57,563 bases of DNA from Nostoc linckia z4 (GCF_002608075.1 NZ_LAHA01000050.1:1-57563), one strand, 5' to 3'. Shown: positions 23,924 through 32,893, numbered from the stretch's first letter. Notes: generated by a model from the sequence alone, not told the origin. Translations and numbers: made by a program.

Positions 23924-25126
23924 TCACCTTTGATTCTGACCTCTACGTTTTTCTAGAATATCGAGGAGATATGAGGCAGTGGAATTTGGTCGTTGCGTTG
24001 GCTGCTGTGAGCCATAATTTCCATAGGTGGACTGTGGTACTTGCGTCGGCTGCTGCAAGCCATAATTCCCATAGGTGGACTGTGGTACTTGTGGTACTTG
24101 TGTCGGCTGCTGTAAGCCATAATTCCCATAGGTAGGCTGTGGTACTTGTGTCGGCTGCTGCAAGCCATAATTCCCATATCCTGTGGAATTTGTGGGTGGA
24201 ACAACAGTTTGATTCGGATTTTGGCTAGAGTATGGTGTAACAGAGTTGACTGGAGGCACTATTGGTGATTGAACACCATTTAAATTACTGTAGGGATTTG
24301 TCTGCAAGTTTGTACCGCTGGGAGTGTAATTTGCTCCAGAGTTTAATCCAGTATTTGATATTTGGCTGGGTAAGCTATTCAACGGTAGTGTCGATGTTGT
24401 TTCTCTATCAGATACCCGCCCCAAAGTATTTGATTGATTAGGATTCATACCATTAACACCAGATAAATTCTGGTTTGTCGATTCGTTGAGTGCTGCTTGT
24501 AAAGGGCTAATGGAGACGGAATTTTGATTTTTGTTAGTTTGATTAGTTAATTCAATTCCTAAGCCAGAAGATGTTTGTTGATTTTCTGCTTCCGAGACTC
24601 CACTGAAAGAAGAATTAACACCGATAAAGTCGTTATTTCTATCAGCTATGCCACTACGCAATAAATTTTCTGTTTGTGCAATAAATGGATTTTTAATAGT
24701 TGGTAGTGGTTCGGGATTAACTGTTATTACACCAGATTTTGATTTGTTATCATTCAGAGATTTTTGTTTATTAATTAGCTCATCTAATAGGGTTTTAGTC
24801 TTGTTTTTTCCAGTATTTTCCTGAGAGTTATTTGTTGTTGGTGGCAGAGCTGCTTCGTCAAAGTCATTAAACAATACGGGCAAATTATCAATATCCGCTG
24901 CAATAGCTTTGTTTTCTTGTGATAGTGAGGAGTCAACAGGTTTTTGTGAAGCTACTTGTTTTTTTTGCTTATAAACAAAAATATCTGGGTTTGACCAGTA
25001 TTCCCAAGTTACTAGCCCGACTACAGATAAAAAGATTGCAGTTATCCAAAAGCTTGGTCGCCCTAGATTCCATAACCTAGCTCTAAGATAACGTAAGTAG
25101 GCGGGAGGATAATGACGCTTTGGCAT
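23924..25126 (-). CDS. Membrane-anchored low-complexity protein with C-terminal tandem repeats
   Basis: A 400-residue protein. Residues about 1-25 are basic (RYLRARLWNLGR) and residues 26-44 form one membrane helix (FWITAIFLSVVGLVTW). The rest is hydrophilic, Asn/Gln/Ser/Thr/Pro-rich and probably disordered. Near the C-terminus are four copies of YGNYGLQQPTQVPQ, seen in DNA as a roughly 45-base direct repeat. The last 15 residues (YLLDILEKRRGQNQR) are basic and helical. I do not recognise a family; a periplasmic linker or cell-wall role is possible. The repeats suggest variation in number between strains. Confidence 0.65.
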   Translation of the reverse strand: MPKRHYPPAYLRYLRARLWNLGRPSFWITAIFLSVVGLVTWEYWSNPDIFVYKQKKQVASQKPVDSSLSQENKAIAADIDNLPVLFNDFDEAALPPTTNNSQENTGKNKTKTLLDELINKQKSLNDNKSKSGVITVNPEPLPTIKNPFIAQTENLLRSGIADRNNDFIGVNSSFSGVSEAENQQTSSGLGIELTNQTNKNQNSVSISPLQAALNESTNQNLSGVNGMNPNQSNTLGRVSDRETTSTLPLNSLPSQISNTGLNSGANYTPSGTNLQTNPYSNLNGVQSPIVPPVNSVTPYSSQNPNQTVVPPTNSTGYGNYGLQQPTQVPQPTYGNYGLQQPTQVPQVPQSTYGNYGLQQPTQVPQSTYGNYGSQQPTQRPNSTASYLLDILEKRRGQNQR

Positions 25127-25694
25127 GGGATTAGTAATTGATATTTACTAGAAATGGTTAACAATTGAGATCGGCAGCGTTGTTATCTGATATTTTTGCC
25201 TTTTTAGTCAGCAAATATCTCAACTGAAGGTGGATGCTCTAATTTCATCGTAACTGTTCAATAACTTATTAGTCATTAGCAATTGATATGTAGTAGTCAA
25301 AAATTTACGTTTCAATTTCCTTTGGGAGAGGGAATAGCAAATGGGCAACAGGTATGATTCCCACAGCCATTGCACCCCACCCCTTAATCCCCCCGAACTT
25401 CGGGGAGGAGAGACAAAGCGTAGCTTTGGCTCTTTGGGTTTTTTCAGGTTTTATAAGTCAATACAGTTCAGATCAGCCTGTTTTTTCTTTCCCCTGTTCC
25501 CTTTTCCCTGTTCCCTTACCTTCACAGAGGATCTTTCTTAACCCAAGCGTATTGTTTTATAAGTAATCAAGCGGACATGATATTATGTACAGTCTTGGGT
25601 ATTTTGAAGTGTCTGGGTAAATTGGCGACAAATGGCAGTTAGTTAACTAATTATTAATTCGTAGACACAAAAAGACTTTTCACCCAGTTCCCAG
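25127..25694. other. Intergenic region between the repeat protein and STAND NTPase genes
   Basis: 568 bases. It contains MITE copy 3; the rest is AT-rich with CACCCAGTTCCCAGTCACCAG-like short repeats near 25680. Small open frames over the MITE look accidental. The upstream half should hold the promoter of the minus-strand repeat-protein gene. Confidence 0.45.
25459..25554. mobile_element. MITE-like element, CAATAGGGTT family, short copy 3
   Basis: A 96-base non-coding element with ends CAATACAGTTCAG and inverted CAATACGCTTGGG and a perfect 10-base target duplication (TTTTATAAGT at 25449-25458 and 25555-25564). Its left end matches the ATAAGCAG end of copies 1 and 2 in 16 of the first 19 positions. 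The inside is CCCTGTTCCCTTTT-type repeat. Confidence 0.8.
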
Positions 25695-28292
25695 TCACCA
25701 GTCCCCAGTCCCTTGCTGTAGAGAAGATTGCAACAACTCTCGCATAGATGTAGCCTGTATGTGGTCAGGGAACACAGTTAAAAAGTCATTCAGGTCTTGG
25801 ATTGCTACACGGATATCTAAGGAAGCACTTTGAGATAAGGTATATCGATATAACTGTTCTGCTGGTTGATGATATTGAGCAACCAAATAGTAAAGAGCTA
25901 AGTTAAAGCTATTACGCCAGTTTTTCGGATCTTTTTCGTAATGTTCTTTAGCAAGCTTCATTGCAAGCGCTAAGTCAGTTCGTGCTTTATCTAGTTGGTT
26001 AAGGGCTAGGTAAGTTAAAGCACGCCCATACAAATACCAATCATCTTGATAATTTGAGTTAAGTACAATGGCGCGGTCTAAATTTTGGGGTGCTTCATGG
26101 TAGCGATGCATTCTTTGGTAAGTAAAACCCCTAAATCCCGTGGCTCGTTTCCATTGGAAATTGCTATCAAGCTCAATAACACGGTTAAAGTCTTGTAATG
26201 CCTCATTGTAACGTTGCATACACCGATAAGTATCAGCGCGACTAGCGATCGCCCATACAGAATTGGCATCGAGTTGAATGGCGTGGTTTAAGTCTTGCAG
26301 TGATTCAGGGTAACGTTGCATAAAGCGGTAAATTACACCTCGGTGTGCCAATGCCCATTGGTCATTGGGGTCAAGTTCAATGGCACGATTAAAGTCTTGC
26401 AGTGCTTCTTGAAAGCGTTTCATGAGGCGGTAAGCGATACCGCGATTGGCGATCGCCCATTGATAATTTGAGTTAAGCTTAATAACACGGTTAAAATCTT
26501 GCAGTGCTTCTTGGTAACACTGCATTTGGCAGTAAGTCATACCTCTAACTGTTAAATACTCAACTTCTTGAGGCACTAAATTTATCGCCTGGGTTAAATC
26601 TTCTAAAGCTTTTGAGTATTGATTAAATTGAGAGTAAATATAACTACGCCAATCTAGAGCTACTGCACGCCATTTGTCTTCAAGACTAGCATCGCTCAAC
26701 AGTGTTGTGAGCATTTGGGCAGCAGCTTCATAATTTTTGTCTTCATAGGCTTTTAACCAATTGGCTAGTTGCTCCCCCCAACGCTGAACTTCAGCAGAGT
26801 CTACATCTTTACCAGCCTGAAGCATTGTTTGTGCCCAATGTTGGGCAAAAGTGCGCTGATTTTTGAGAGCAGCAAGGAATTCATTGAGAGCAATAGGTAA
26901 ATACTTTTGTGGTGATTGGCATAAGCGGTGATACAAAATATTGAGCTTATGGCTTTGCCAAGTTTTATCCCGCCAAGCTTTTACTTCCTCCAGTTGCAAT
27001 TCATCACCTAGTGTGTCGTAATAGTTTGCCAACTTACCATGTATCTCACCCCAACTTTGCGGCGATGAAAGGCGCTTGTGGCGTAACATTTGGGTTTTCA
27101 CCACATCATGATAAGCCCAGCCATCGGTACGTTCGTTGACAAAGGATGTTTCTTTGAGCCAAGCAAATAGCTCATCTGCTTCTTTTTCTCCCCTTAATAG
27201 AGCTATTACATCTCGATTCAAACACCGAGGAATGGCAGCATCGAGAGCAACTTCTCGCCGCTTCCAGTCATCAACCCATTTTAAAAATCTTTCTACAGCA
27301 CTGCTGCTAGGCTCAAATACTTGGTTGGGGTTATTGGGATGAGCATCTGCTAGCATTCCCACTAGTAGAGGCAAATTCCCAGAAAGGCGTAAAATCGTTT
27401 CTACAACCTGACTGTTAGTAATGCCTTTGCGAATTAGATATTGTTGCGCTTCTTCTTCTGTAAACGGTTCCAATGGGAAACGAACTATTAACCCTTCATA
27501 AGGTGCCCAATGATTTTTATCTAATTCATGGCGACCGGCAATGGTTATCAATATATTGAGAGATACTTCACCGTAGCGTTCGTCCAAAATTTCCCGCAGC
27601 CAGTTATCTAGGAATTCTCCTGTGCGTTCGTAAGTATCAAAAAACAAAGCAATGGCAGTTTTCTCACAAATTTGAAAAATATCTTGCAAAAATAGCGGGG
27701 TCAGCACTTGTTCAGGTTCTTGAACTAAGCGCACCTCATCTTTATTGGTAATTTTTTTTGCAATGTATGATGCCCATTCTCCCGCTTGGCTAGCCAAAGC
27801 ATCCTCATCTACAAAATCAAATACAGCACCACTAACGGGAACTCGACGCGCTAGACGCACGCCTGTTTTGACCATAGTTTTGCCAACAAATGCCGAAAAA
27901 CCTTGAGGAGCTTGAGGATCGGTTTCTAATTCGTGGCGCTTTTGACGGTAAACTTTATAGCGTTCTGTAAACTGCGGTAGTTTGTAACCTTGGCGTTCTA
28001 ACTCCTGGGCTAAACGCCCCATGACTTCTGGTAAAGTTTTCTCAGCTTCATCGATGTAAGCCGAGATAATTTTTGCTTCATCAGCAATTTTGCGAAACTG
28101 CCGTAACAGTGTACTTTTACCAACCCCGCCTTCTCCCCAAACGTTAAACAAAAAACGACGGCGGTCATCCTCTAACGGTAAAGCTAAGTTTTCACGAAAT
28201 TGGTTTACCTGGTCTTCACGACCTACAAAACCCGATTGTTGACGCTGCTTAAGAATATCTTGTAGACTCTTGGGCTTGTTTTGCGGGTTCAT
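25695..28292 (-). CDS. STAND-type NTPase with TPR repeats
   Basis: An 865-residue protein. Residues about 20-60 (GFVGREDQVNQF) start an AAA/NB-ARC-like NTPase; Walker A is GEGGVGKST near 53-61, Walker B is IALFFDTYE near 220 and ITIAGRHEL follows. A winged-helix-like region covers about 300-420. From about residue 540 a row of at least six TPRs follows (repeated A(L)QDFNRAIELDPNDQWA...NRGIAYRLM). STAND NTPases act as signal-triggered switches, and some defend against phage. No catalytic effector domain is fused and no partner enzyme is adjacent, so the output is unknown. Confidence 0.8.
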   Translation of the reverse strand: MNPQNKPKSLQDILKQRQQSGFVGREDQVNQFRENLALPLEDDRRRFLFNVWGEGGVGKSTLLRQFRKIADEAKIISAYIDEAEKTLPEVMGRLAQELERQGYKLPQFTERYKVYRQKRHELETDPQAPQGFSAFVGKTMVKTGVRLARRVPVSGAVFDFVDEDALASQAGEWASYIAKKITNKDEVRLVQEPEQVLTPLFLQDIFQICEKTAIALFFDTYERTGEFLDNWLREILDERYGEVSLNILITIAGRHELDKNHWAPYEGLIVRFPLEPFTEEEAQQYLIRKGITNSQVVETILRLSGNLPLLVGMLADAHPNNPNQVFEPSSSAVERFLKWVDDWKRREVALDAAIPRCLNRDVIALLRGEKEADELFAWLKETSFVNERTDGWAYHDVVKTQMLRHKRLSSPQSWGEIHGKLANYYDTLGDELQLEEVKAWRDKTWQSHKLNILYHRLCQSPQKYLPIALNEFLAALKNQRTFAQHWAQTMLQAGKDVDSAEVQRWGEQLANWLKAYEDKNYEAAAQMLTTLLSDASLEDKWRAVALDWRSYIYSQFNQYSKALEDLTQAINLVPQEVEYLTVRGMTYCQMQCYQEALQDFNRVIKLNSNYQWAIANRGIAYRLMKRFQEALQDFNRAIELDPNDQWALAHRGVIYRFMQRYPESLQDLNHAIQLDANSVWAIASRADTYRCMQRYNEALQDFNRVIELDSNFQWKRATGFRGFTYQRMHRYHEAPQNLDRAIVLNSNYQDDWYLYGRALTYLALNQLDKARTDLALAMKLAKEHYEKDPKNWRNSFNLALYYLVAQYHQPAEQLYRYTLSQSASLDIRVAIQDLNDFLTVFPDHIQATSMRELLQSSLQQGTGDW

Positions 28293-28523
28293 TACCAGAT
28301 TTAACTTTGAGGCGCTAATGTTTACTGGATAACTACTAAATATGCAAGCTGTATTTCGGAATTTATCAGACTTTTTTTAAGTAATTTTGGCGCGTAAGTT
28401 TGATTTAAGCTCAAAGTTGACCTTCTGAGGTGAATGTAGAATCTCGTCGCCTTTAGGCAGGAGAATGTTTGATTTTCCTATTATTTACTAGTAAAGTCTC
28501 AAATGGTGGAGACTGAAAACTTT

Positions 28524-29441
28524 TCAGTTGTCAAGGCGTTCGTGGAAGCAAGCCAAGGCAGCACCGACAGTTTCAGCTAAAATACTAATGAGGCGATATA
28601 GAGCGATCGCACTAAATACTAAGGCTGCTGGAAATTGGTGTCGTAAAAGTTCATAAGCAGTGGCTTCAAACACACCCAACCCGCCAGGCGCACCCGGAAT
28701 CACTAAACCTAGCAACCAAGCGCAACTAAAAGCGCCTAACAATAAAGGAATTTGACTCCAGTTAAGAGAATTGAGAGCAAATACAGTTAAAATAAACCCC
28801 ACGCCACGCAAACTCAAAAAGCCCAATTCCCCTAATAAAGGTCGCAGGGGATAGCGTTTGATACTTAAAACCACACTTGGCTGAGTATTAACATCGGATT
28901 TTTTTGCTTTGAGTTTGTATAAAAAGCGAATGGCTGGATTTAAAAATCGGGGATGAACTGCACAAAGCACCACAGCTAAACTCAGCAATTGTACAAGTCG
29001 TATCACAACAGTGGTATTGTTGGCAGCAAATTGACTACTGAAGAGAATAATTAAGATTAAAGCAGCCGTCGCCATCAGTAGCGGTTCCAGCAAGACGCTT
29101 AAGGTGGCTGCACCGGCAGAAACATTGGCATTCTTGGCGGCGAGAATTCGGCCGTAATAATGCCAAATATTACCTGGTAAATACTTAGCAATATTAGTTT
29201 TTAGGTAAACTTGGATGAACTGGGAAGATGACACTGGTTGATTTAACTCTTGCAAAACCCAAGTCCAAATCCAGCCAGCCCAGGTATGCGCCAGTAAAGT
29301 GACGAATGTAGCGATCGCCATAATTCCCCATCCTACCCCATCAATGTGGATAGCAGTGACTTGAACCCAATTATCTTTCAAGGCTTTCCCTAAAAAAAAT
29401 AGTGTTCCGCCTAAAATTATCCAACGTAAAAATTGCTTCAT
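28524..29441 (-). CDS. Lysylphosphatidylglycerol synthase TM-region family membrane protein
   Basis: A 305-residue polytopic protein with about 7-8 membrane segments. It has the features of the UPF0104/LPG_synthase_TM family, including a conserved-looking KYLPGNIWHYYGR near residue 90 and IPGAPGGLGVFEA near 250. Members include the flippase half of MprF and AglD-like proteins. No synthase domain is attached, so it is probably a lipid or polyprenol flippase-like protein of unknown substrate. Confidence 0.75.
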   Translation of the reverse strand: MKQFLRWIILGGTLFFLGKALKDNWVQVTAIHIDGVGWGIMAIATFVTLLAHTWAGWIWTWVLQELNQPVSSSQFIQVYLKTNIAKYLPGNIWHYYGRILAAKNANVSAGAATLSVLLEPLLMATAALILIILFSSQFAANNTTVVIRLVQLLSLAVVLCAVHPRFLNPAIRFLYKLKAKKSDVNTQPSVVLSIKRYPLRPLLGELGFLSLRGVGFILTVFALNSLNWSQIPLLLGAFSCAWLLGLVIPGAPGGLGVFEATAYELLRHQFPAALVFSAIALYRLISILAETVGAALACFHERLDN

Positions 29442-29787
29442 GAAATTAGTAATTTAACGGTTAGGCTAACAATAGCCAAATACTTCAAATCTTAATATAT
29501 ATCAGCTACATATCCAAGAGATTTAAAAATACGAAAAATATCTTTGTATTTTTTTTTACGAAGATAACTGCATATTATTTTATATCTCTCTAGAGTTAGA
29601 TAAAAATATTATTCTTGTGTTAATTAAAATGTGGCCTGCGCTAGAGGTAAAAGTCGTTTTATTCTTCCTATCTTTAATAGAGGTTATTCAAAAATTAACC
29701 AACTAAACAAACCACAATAACGTACTGAACAATACCAATGATTCAGCTAAGACTTCTGCTTATTAATATTTTGGTAAGGAGGACTAC
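29442..29787. other. Divergent intergenic region upstream of the lipoprotein pair
   Basis: 346 AT-rich bases between divergent genes, presumably holding both promoters. A strong AAGGAGGA ribosome site lies 7 bases before the GTG at 29788. No repeats or hairpins of note. Confidence 0.45.
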
Positions 29788-30351
29788 GTGAAAGCTGCGA
29801 TCGCCTTTTTTAAAAAACTACGACTGCGCCAAATATTAACAATTTTTCTTGCAGGATTATTGTTGATAGTTAGCACTGCTTGTAGTACAGGGAATGCTCA
29901 AGGTGCAAATCCACAAAATCCTGCTGTACAAGCAGGTGGAGCCAATAATCCTTATAAGAATGGTGGAGACAAATACACTAGAAATCCCGATTCCAAAGTA
30001 ACGAACCTCAGAAACAACCAAGACCGCGACCAAGCTAGCCTACAGCCAAGCTCATTATCGATCGCTACAAATGTTGGAAATAGAGATTCGGATATACTTT
30101 ATCCTGGTGCTGAAACACCAGTAGGTCGAATCAAGAAAGAAGCAGAATTGCCACTTATCACAGACCAGAATTTCCAACAACCAGAACCAGGTGGTTTGAT
30201 TCAGAACGAACCCAGTGTAGGAACTCGCGTTAAAGAACGTCTTGGAACTGTGAAAGAAACTGTTGAAGAAGCTTCCGATTTTTTGAAAGACAAAGGAAAT
30301 GAAGCAAGTGCTAGACCGGAATTACAACGAAATCCAGCCTTAGGCAGATAG
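29788..30351 (+). CDS. Lipoprotein, DUF6658-like (first of a tandem pair)
   Basis: A 187-residue protein starting at GTG behind a strong AAGGAGGA site. The N-terminus is a lipoprotein signal: basic KKLRLRQ, hydrophobic core, lipobox IVSTAC (Cys about residue 31). The mature part is hydrophilic and probably disordered, with a C-terminal helical Lys/Glu-rich segment (VKERLGTVKETVEEASDFLKDKG). The N-terminus resembles the next gene's product (30441), so the two are probably paralogues; I believe they match a cyanobacterial family listed as DUF6658. Function unknown. Confidence 0.65.
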   Translation: MKAAIAFFKKLRLRQILTIFLAGLLLIVSTACSTGNAQGANPQNPAVQAGGANNPYKNGGDKYTRNPDSKVTNLRNNQDRDQASLQPSSLSIATNVGNRDSDILYPGAETPVGRIKKEAELPLITDQNFQQPEPGGLIQNEPSVGTRVKERLGTVKETVEEASDFLKDKGNEASARPELQRNPALGR

Positions 30352-30440
30352 AACTTTCATCATTTTGTCTTTTGAAATATATTGCAAACGTCAACTTAGT
30401 TGAAGTTTAACTTAGTCACAAAAATGCAAGGAGTAGAAAT

Positions 30441-31004
30441 ATGAAAAAAGTAGGTACTTGGTTGAAAAACATTCGCCCATTGAGAATTTTAACTGTTTTT
30501 TTAGCGGGCATGTTCCTATTTGTGACACAAGCTTGCGCTGCTCCAGGAGTAGCAACACAGCCACCCCAGCCTCGTGACCAAGCACCGAATGTGGAACGAT
30601 ACGATCCCACAAAAGATTATCCTCTCTCTTCACCCTCTGGCGGGATAAATAACTTTAGTGATGTAGATCCCAGAGCGCAAGATGAAAAGGCAATTAATGA
30701 TAAAGCTGATGCGCTTGTGAGAAATGCTCAGAAAAACATTGAAGAGAAAGGAGTTAAAAATCCAGCAGAAGCTTTCCAGAATCTTCAAAAAACACCCGTT
30801 GGCGATAAACTCAAAGGCGTTGGTGAAAATCTTGGCAGTTCAGTTCAAGAAGTCGGCGAAGGTGTAGCTAAAGGGACTCAGCGAGGAATTGAAAATATTA
30901 AGGGTAATACCCAGAATGCTGCCGAAGATGTAACCAAAAATGTTCAGCGTGGAGCTGAAGATGCAGGTGACGCCGTGAAAAGAACAGTGAGAAACATTGA
31001 TTAA
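30441..31004 (+). CDS. Lipoprotein, DUF6658-like (second of a tandem pair)
   Basis: A 187-residue lipoprotein with lipobox FVTQAC (Cys about residue 32), 89 bases after its paralogue. Residues 5-30 (GTWLKNIRPLRILTVFLAG) match the paralogue's start. The C-terminal third repeats an 11-residue-like helical pattern (GTQRGIENIKG, NTQNAAEDVTK, NVQRGAEDAGD), resembling LEA or apolipoprotein-like amphipathic helices, which hints at membrane or stress association. That link is inference. Confidence 0.65.
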   Translation: MKKVGTWLKNIRPLRILTVFLAGMFLFVTQACAAPGVATQPPQPRDQAPNVERYDPTKDYPLSSPSGGINNFSDVDPRAQDEKAINDKADALVRNAQKNIEEKGVKNPAEAFQNLQKTPVGDKLKGVGENLGSSVQEVGEGVAKGTQRGIENIKGNTQNAAEDVTKNVQRGAEDAGDAVKRTVRNID

Positions 31005-31020
31005 AATTAGTCAAAAATAG

Positions 31021-31107
31021 TTGTTAAACTGGTGGCAAAAATCCAGTTTAACAAGAAACAATAAACGCACCGCTCGTCATAATTCATAGTGAATTTTGAC
31101 GAGTTTT
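31021..31107 (+). terminator. Double hairpin terminator behind the lipoprotein pair
   Basis: First a perfect 12-base inverted repeat (TTGTTAAACTGG at 31021-31032, CCAGTTTAACAA at 31043-31054), then a second stem with CTCGTCA (31073-31079) pairing with TGACGAG (31097-31103) around an AATTCA/TGAATT core, followed by TTTT. The second hairpin has the T-run and is the likely terminator. Confidence 0.75.
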
Positions 31108-31215
31108 AATTTCAAAAACTTGGTGAATAGGTATCAGAATTAAAAACAAAACCTACCTTTGCAGGTTTTAAAACTTGAATTTTCCCTTAGGTGTGAAGGC
31201 AGGCTTTGTCTGTAT

Positions 31216-31320
31216 ATAGCAGTCCTAAATCATTCGTGAAATCTTGCTGTTGTTGACCGTTGACAGTCAACAGTCAAAGACCACTACTAAAATTTTTCAC
31301 AACTCAAATAAGATTGCTAT
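31216..31320. repeat. Small inverted-repeat element, copy 2
   Basis: ATAGCAGTC at 31216-31224 and GATTGCTAT at 31312-31320 are inverted ends with one mismatch; TTCGTGAA and TTCACAA form an inner pair. The centre holds a GTTGACCGTTGACAGTCAACA palindrome. Same design as 13261-13372. It ends 11 bases before the larC stop. Confidence 0.65.
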
Positions 31321-31331
31321 AGCCAGGAATT

Positions 31332-32621
31332 CTATTCGCTTTTTGTTTTAGTCAAATACCAATTCTGTAGTGCTAGCCGTTGAACTTCCCGCCAGGGAAT
31401 GTTATGTTTTCGGGCTAATTCTGCACAATCTTCATATTCTGGCTGCACATTAGCAATAACTTTTTCTAGCGATCGCTCTTTCCATGCCACTTTAACGCGC
31501 ACTTTACCATACTCAGTTTCCACTTGCTGAATTTCTCGCGGTAAGATGGCGCGTTGCTGATTAGTTCGCCGAATACCCAATGTTGTGGTTTCGCGGAATA
31601 TAACCGCTTCACAACTGAGTAAATTTTCTGGATGACAGATAACACTCAACAAAATTCCCGGACGCGATTTTTTCATGGCGATGGCCTGAGTAAAAACATC
31701 CAGCGCACCAGCCGCAAACAAAGCCTCAAACACATAGCCGATGGCCTGAGGATTTAAATCGTCAATTTGGGTTTCTAGTACAGATATAGTTTCCACATAG
31801 GCGCTAGTATCCTGATAATCGGACAAATTTGACTCTAAAATTGCGCTTTCGCCCAGCCAGAGGCGTAAAATATTGGGGATGGGTAAATTTATGGTTCCTG
31901 CTCCCAATCCTACTTTCTTGATAGCGATGGGGGGCGGCGAACCAAATTCTCTGGCTAAGGTAGTGGCGATCGCGGCACCCGTTGGCGTCACTAGCTCTCG
32001 TTCAATGCCGTTGCTATAAACTGGGCAACCCCGCATCTCCCACAGCTTTAATACTGCTGGTACTGGTACAGCCATTTGACCATGCGCCGCCCTCACAGTA
32101 CCGCCGCCAGTCGGGAAGGCCGAGCAGTACAGTAAAGGTAATCCTTCTTCATTGCTCTCAATCCCCAACCAATCCAACCCCAAGCAAGTACCCACAATAT
32201 CCACAATCGCATCTACAGCACCTACCTCATGAAAATGAACTTTTTCAGGAGAAATGCCATGTACTGCCCCTTCTGCCACTGCTAGCTGCCGGAATACCGC
32301 CAAACTCCAAGCTTCTGCCCGTGGTGGCAACCCCGCTTGGAGAATCATCTGTTCTATTTCTGGCAGATGGCGTCCGTGATGATGAGTGTGTTCGTGGTCA
32401 TGATGATGATGATGATGGTCTACTAAATCCACATGGACTTTAGTCGCCTGCTGACCATTTCGTTGCACAAGTTCTGCTTTTAACTCATATTCCCGTTCAA
32501 TTCCCAAACCATTGAGTTTTTCAATTAAATACTCCACAGGAACACCCAAACTCACCAAAGCACCCAGACACATATCCCCGGAAATTCCTGTAGGACACTG
32601 AAAATAAACAATTTTATTCAT
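31332..32621 (-). CDS. larC: LarC-family nickel insertion protein
   Basis: A 429-residue LarC (DUF111/TIGR00299). LarC inserts Ni into the pyridinium dithiocarboxylate ligand to form the nickel-pincer cofactor used by lactate racemase (LarA). The start (YFQCPTGISGDMCLGAL) and TPTGAAI-like features match the family. Residues about 69-85 are a His/Asp-rich stretch (DHHHHHHDHEHTHHHGRH), a metal-handling segment seen in many LarC proteins. LarB, LarE and LarA are not adjacent, so in this genome it may serve another racemase/epimerase or act alone. Confidence 0.9.
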   Translation of the reverse strand: MNKIVYFQCPTGISGDMCLGALVSLGVPVEYLIEKLNGLGIEREYELKAELVQRNGQQATKVHVDLVDHHHHHHDHEHTHHHGRHLPEIEQMILQAGLPPRAEAWSLAVFRQLAVAEGAVHGISPEKVHFHEVGAVDAIVDIVGTCLGLDWLGIESNEEGLPLLYCSAFPTGGGTVRAAHGQMAVPVPAVLKLWEMRGCPVYSNGIERELVTPTGAAIATTLAREFGSPPPIAIKKVGLGAGTINLPIPNILRLWLGESAILESNLSDYQDTSAYVETISVLETQIDDLNPQAIGYVFEALFAAGALDVFTQAIAMKKSRPGILLSVICHPENLLSCEAVIFRETTTLGIRRTNQQRAILPREIQQVETEYGKVRVKVAWKERSLEKVIANVQPEYEDCAELARKHNIPWREVQRLALQNWYLTKTKSE

Positions 32622-32889
32622 AGTTATTAGTCATTAGTCATTAGTCATTAATCATTAGTCATTGGGTATGGAGCATGGGGCATGGGGCAGAAGAGGCAGA
32701 GGTGCAGAGGGAAGGGCAGAGGGGAAAAACTCATCTCCCCATCTCCTCATCTCCCCATCTCCCCATCTCCCCATCTCCCCATACTTCGGCTCCGCTCAGT
32801 ACAAGTCTCCCCATCTCCCATCTCCCCATCTCCCCATACTTCGGCTCCGCTCAGTACAAGTCTCCCCATCTCCCCATCTCCCCAATCCC
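32622..32889. repeat. Composite heptamer/octamer array upstream of larC
   Basis: TTAGTCA units start beside the larC start codon, then GGGCATG units, then TCTCCCCA octamers (about 32735-32888) interrupted by two copies of ATACTTCGGCTCCGCTCAGT (about 32780 and 32836). Frames through the array give the low-complexity peptide SPHLPISP, which looks artefactual. Confidence 0.85.
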
Positions 32890-32893
32890 CACT

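Noticed and set aside
25341..25566. Two short frames over MITE copy 3
   Set aside because: They lie across a repeat and its duplicated flanks and are unlikely to be translated.
32675..32893. Long N-terminal extension of the Sua5/YrdC gene through the repeat array
   Set aside because: It translates TCTCCCCA repeats into SPHLPISP-type low-complexity sequence; the conserved protein begins at ATG 32894.
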